From Paenibacillus dauci (GTDB lineage: Bacteria > Bacillota > Bacilli > Paenibacillales > Paenibacillaceae): DNA of 64,000 nt. A program made the translations under genes and the position numbers. Below the pieces are notes generated by a model. It saw nothing but the letters and a program-made list of their open reading frames with translations, did no database searches and was not told the DNA's origin. The stretch is taken from NCBI RefSeq assembly GCF_000971985.1, contig NZ_KQ040800.1, positions 217 through 64,216 on the forward strand, given 5' to 3'. Positions 62,850 to 64,000 of the stretch are shown one piece after another. The stretch's first letter is position 1. Every line of letters begins with the position of its first letter.

Positions 62850-64000
62850 ATGTTTAAAGTAATGATTGTGGATGATGAACCGGCAATACGCGAAGGATTG
62901 AAAACGATAGTGGATTGGGATGCGATCGGCTTTGAGGTCGCCGAGACAGCGGCCAATGGCCGGGAAGCACTGCAAAAGTATGAACGGATCCGTCCCGATC
63001 TGATGATTATGGATATCCGTATGCCTGGTATGAGTGGACTGGAAGTGATCGAACAGCTGCGTCAGGACAAGCTGCGTCAGGCTCATGTACTGATTTTGAG
63101 CGGATATGCGGATTTTGAATATGCACGCAGAGCACTCGGCTATGGAGTAGATGGGTATTTGCTGAAGCCGGTAGATGAGCAGGAGATGGAAGAAGAGCTG
63201 CGCCGGGTATACCGTACACTGGAGCAGGAGCGAAAGGTGAGTATACATCGGTCCGAGCCGGTACCGATTCATGAAGTGGTGGAACAGATGCTGCTGAGCA
63301 GCTCCGGCAAAGAGCAGCTCAAAGCAGAAACAAAACTGCAGTTGGACTGGAATATGTATCAGATTATTCTGGTAGAGCTGCGGGAAGGACCGGGCAAGCC
63401 TTCCGAAGGATTGGCACGTTCGTTCCGTCAGCTGTCAGATGGGTGGGCAGCAGATGCCAAAACCGTTATTTTCCGGGCGGGGAGTTATCTTGGGATACTG
63501 GCTGGACGTGAAGCGACGATCCAGAGTCTGCAGCAGCTGCGTGAACAATTGATTGCACTTGAACCGGAAGGCTGTCAGGTATATCTGGCTGCCGGTGAAG
63601 TTGTAGAAGACAAAAGTCTGATTCATGACAGTTATGAACAGGCCGAATCATTGATGGCGCAGCGCTTCTGGGCAGGGGAATCGGGTATTCTCGAACCGGA
63701 ACCCGCACTCGCAGCACCAGGCGGGGAAGGGACAACGCCGCTGGCCGGAGAATGGGCAGATCGTCTGTATTATGCTGTCGATATACGCAGTATAGAGGCA
63801 GTAGGGCGTGTGCTTGAGGAGTTGATCGCTGCCTGCCGCAGTGCAGTGTTGTCCGAACAGGATACGAAGAGTCTCTGCTCGCATGTGCTATCGCTTGCGC
63901 TGAGTCGCCTGCCAGGAAGCATCGCTGGTTCGGGTCCGGCTGTACAGCAGTGTCTATCTTTGATTCCCCAGCTGTATGCCTTATCGACAGCCAGCCAGAT
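62850..64000 (+). CDS. YesN-type response regulator (AraC family), cut by the window end
   Basis: At least 383 residues are visible and the frame is open to the last base. The receiver domain has VDDEP (7-11), phospho-acceptor Asp55 (MIMDIRMPG) and Lys in LLKPVDEQE (about 104). The middle region, about 130-380, is a poorly conserved linker typical of YesN proteins; the AraC-type helix-turn-helix would lie beyond the window. GGGGGAGG is 6 bases before ATG. It is 67 bases downstream of the cognate kinase gene. Probably controls a carbohydrate importer located past the window end. Confidence 0.92.
   Translation, partial: MFKVMIVDDEPAIREGLKTIVDWDAIGFEVAETAANGREALQKYERIRPDLMIMDIRMPGMSGLEVIEQLRQDKLRQAHVLILSGYADFEYARRALGYGVDGYLLKPVDEQEMEEELRRVYRTLEQERKVSIHRSEPVPIHEVVEQMLLSSSGKEQLKAETKLQLDWNMYQIILVELREGPGKPSEGLARSFRQLSDGWAADAKTVIFRAGSYLGILAGREATIQSLQQLREQLIALEPEGCQVYLAAGEVVEDKSLIHDSYEQAESLMAQRFWAGESGILEPEPALAAPGGEGTTPLAGEWADRLYYAVDIRSIEAVGRVLEELIAACRSAVLSEQDTKSLCSHVLSLALSRLPGSIAGSGPAVQQCLSLIPQLYALSTASQ

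Overview
The window looks like chromosomal DNA of a Paenibacillus-type member of the Bacillales. The evidence is the Bacillales gene content (SigW/RsiW, CdaA-CdaR-GlmM, a glmS ribozyme, YqkE, YwbE, a YclNOPQ-type importer, YesM/YesN-type regulators), strong GGAGG ribosome binding sites, several TTG starts, and Fur/PerR boxes of the Bacillus 7-1-7 type. Species is not determined; this rests on recognition of protein families, not on a search.

Layout. 1-890: ten tRNA genes (Thr, Glu, Val, Gln, Lys, Leu, Gly, Arg, Pro, Gly), probably the tail of an rRNA/tRNA operon, ending in a terminator. 1013-4293: PEP carboxylase bracketed by two different heptanucleotide tandem arrays. 4.7-6.5 kb: ECF sigma factor SigW and its membrane anti-sigma factor, separated by 0.58 kb that contains an exact sigma-W-type promoter. 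6.85-13.5 kb: cell-wall precursor supply and c-di-AMP: cdaA-cdaR-glmM, then glmS under a glmS ribozyme. 13.8-22 kb (minus strand): a six-gene operon (large secreted protein, adaptor, MacB-like ABC ATPase and permease, histidine kinase, response regulator). 22-34 kb: mixed small units: DUF4334 protein, a decayed gene, MFS exporter, a cluster of four DnaA boxes, rhodanese/LysR divergent pair, Mn-dependent pyrophosphatase, a MarR-controlled HlyD/ABC-2 efflux operon, Rrf2 regulator, BASS symporter and DJ-1/PfpI protein.

34-41 kb is the glycerol regulon: glpP, glpF, glpK and glpD. The glpF and glpD transcripts start with the same 11-base sequence and both carry a leader terminator, as expected for GlpP antitermination; cre-like sites overlap or adjoin both promoters. 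A Fur-boxed iron-siderophore binding lipoprotein sits between glpK and glpD. 41-45.6 kb: an AT-rich two-repeat secreted protein gene split by one in-frame TAA, a small membrane protein, a CNNM/CBS protein and YqkE. 45.6-49.9 kb: yclNOPQ-type siderophore importer behind two Fur boxes. 50-53.4 kb: a carbohydrate ABC importer (two permeases and a binding protein, no ATPase) behind a perfect PerR box.

The 53.4-54.3 kb gap is the most unusual part. It holds two ~105-nt structured elements in opposite orientation, whose stems differ in sequence but keep pairing, while their internal-loop sequences are conserved. A nine-copy octanucleotide array lies between them. This is a candidate undescribed structured RNA or DNA element. 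54.3-64 kb: YwbE, aldo-keto reductase, ZIP transporter, an orphan SUKH-domain protein, an esterase, a thioredoxin-like protein, a MarR regulator divergent from peptide deformylase, and a YesM-type sensor kinase followed by a YesN-type regulator that runs off the window end.
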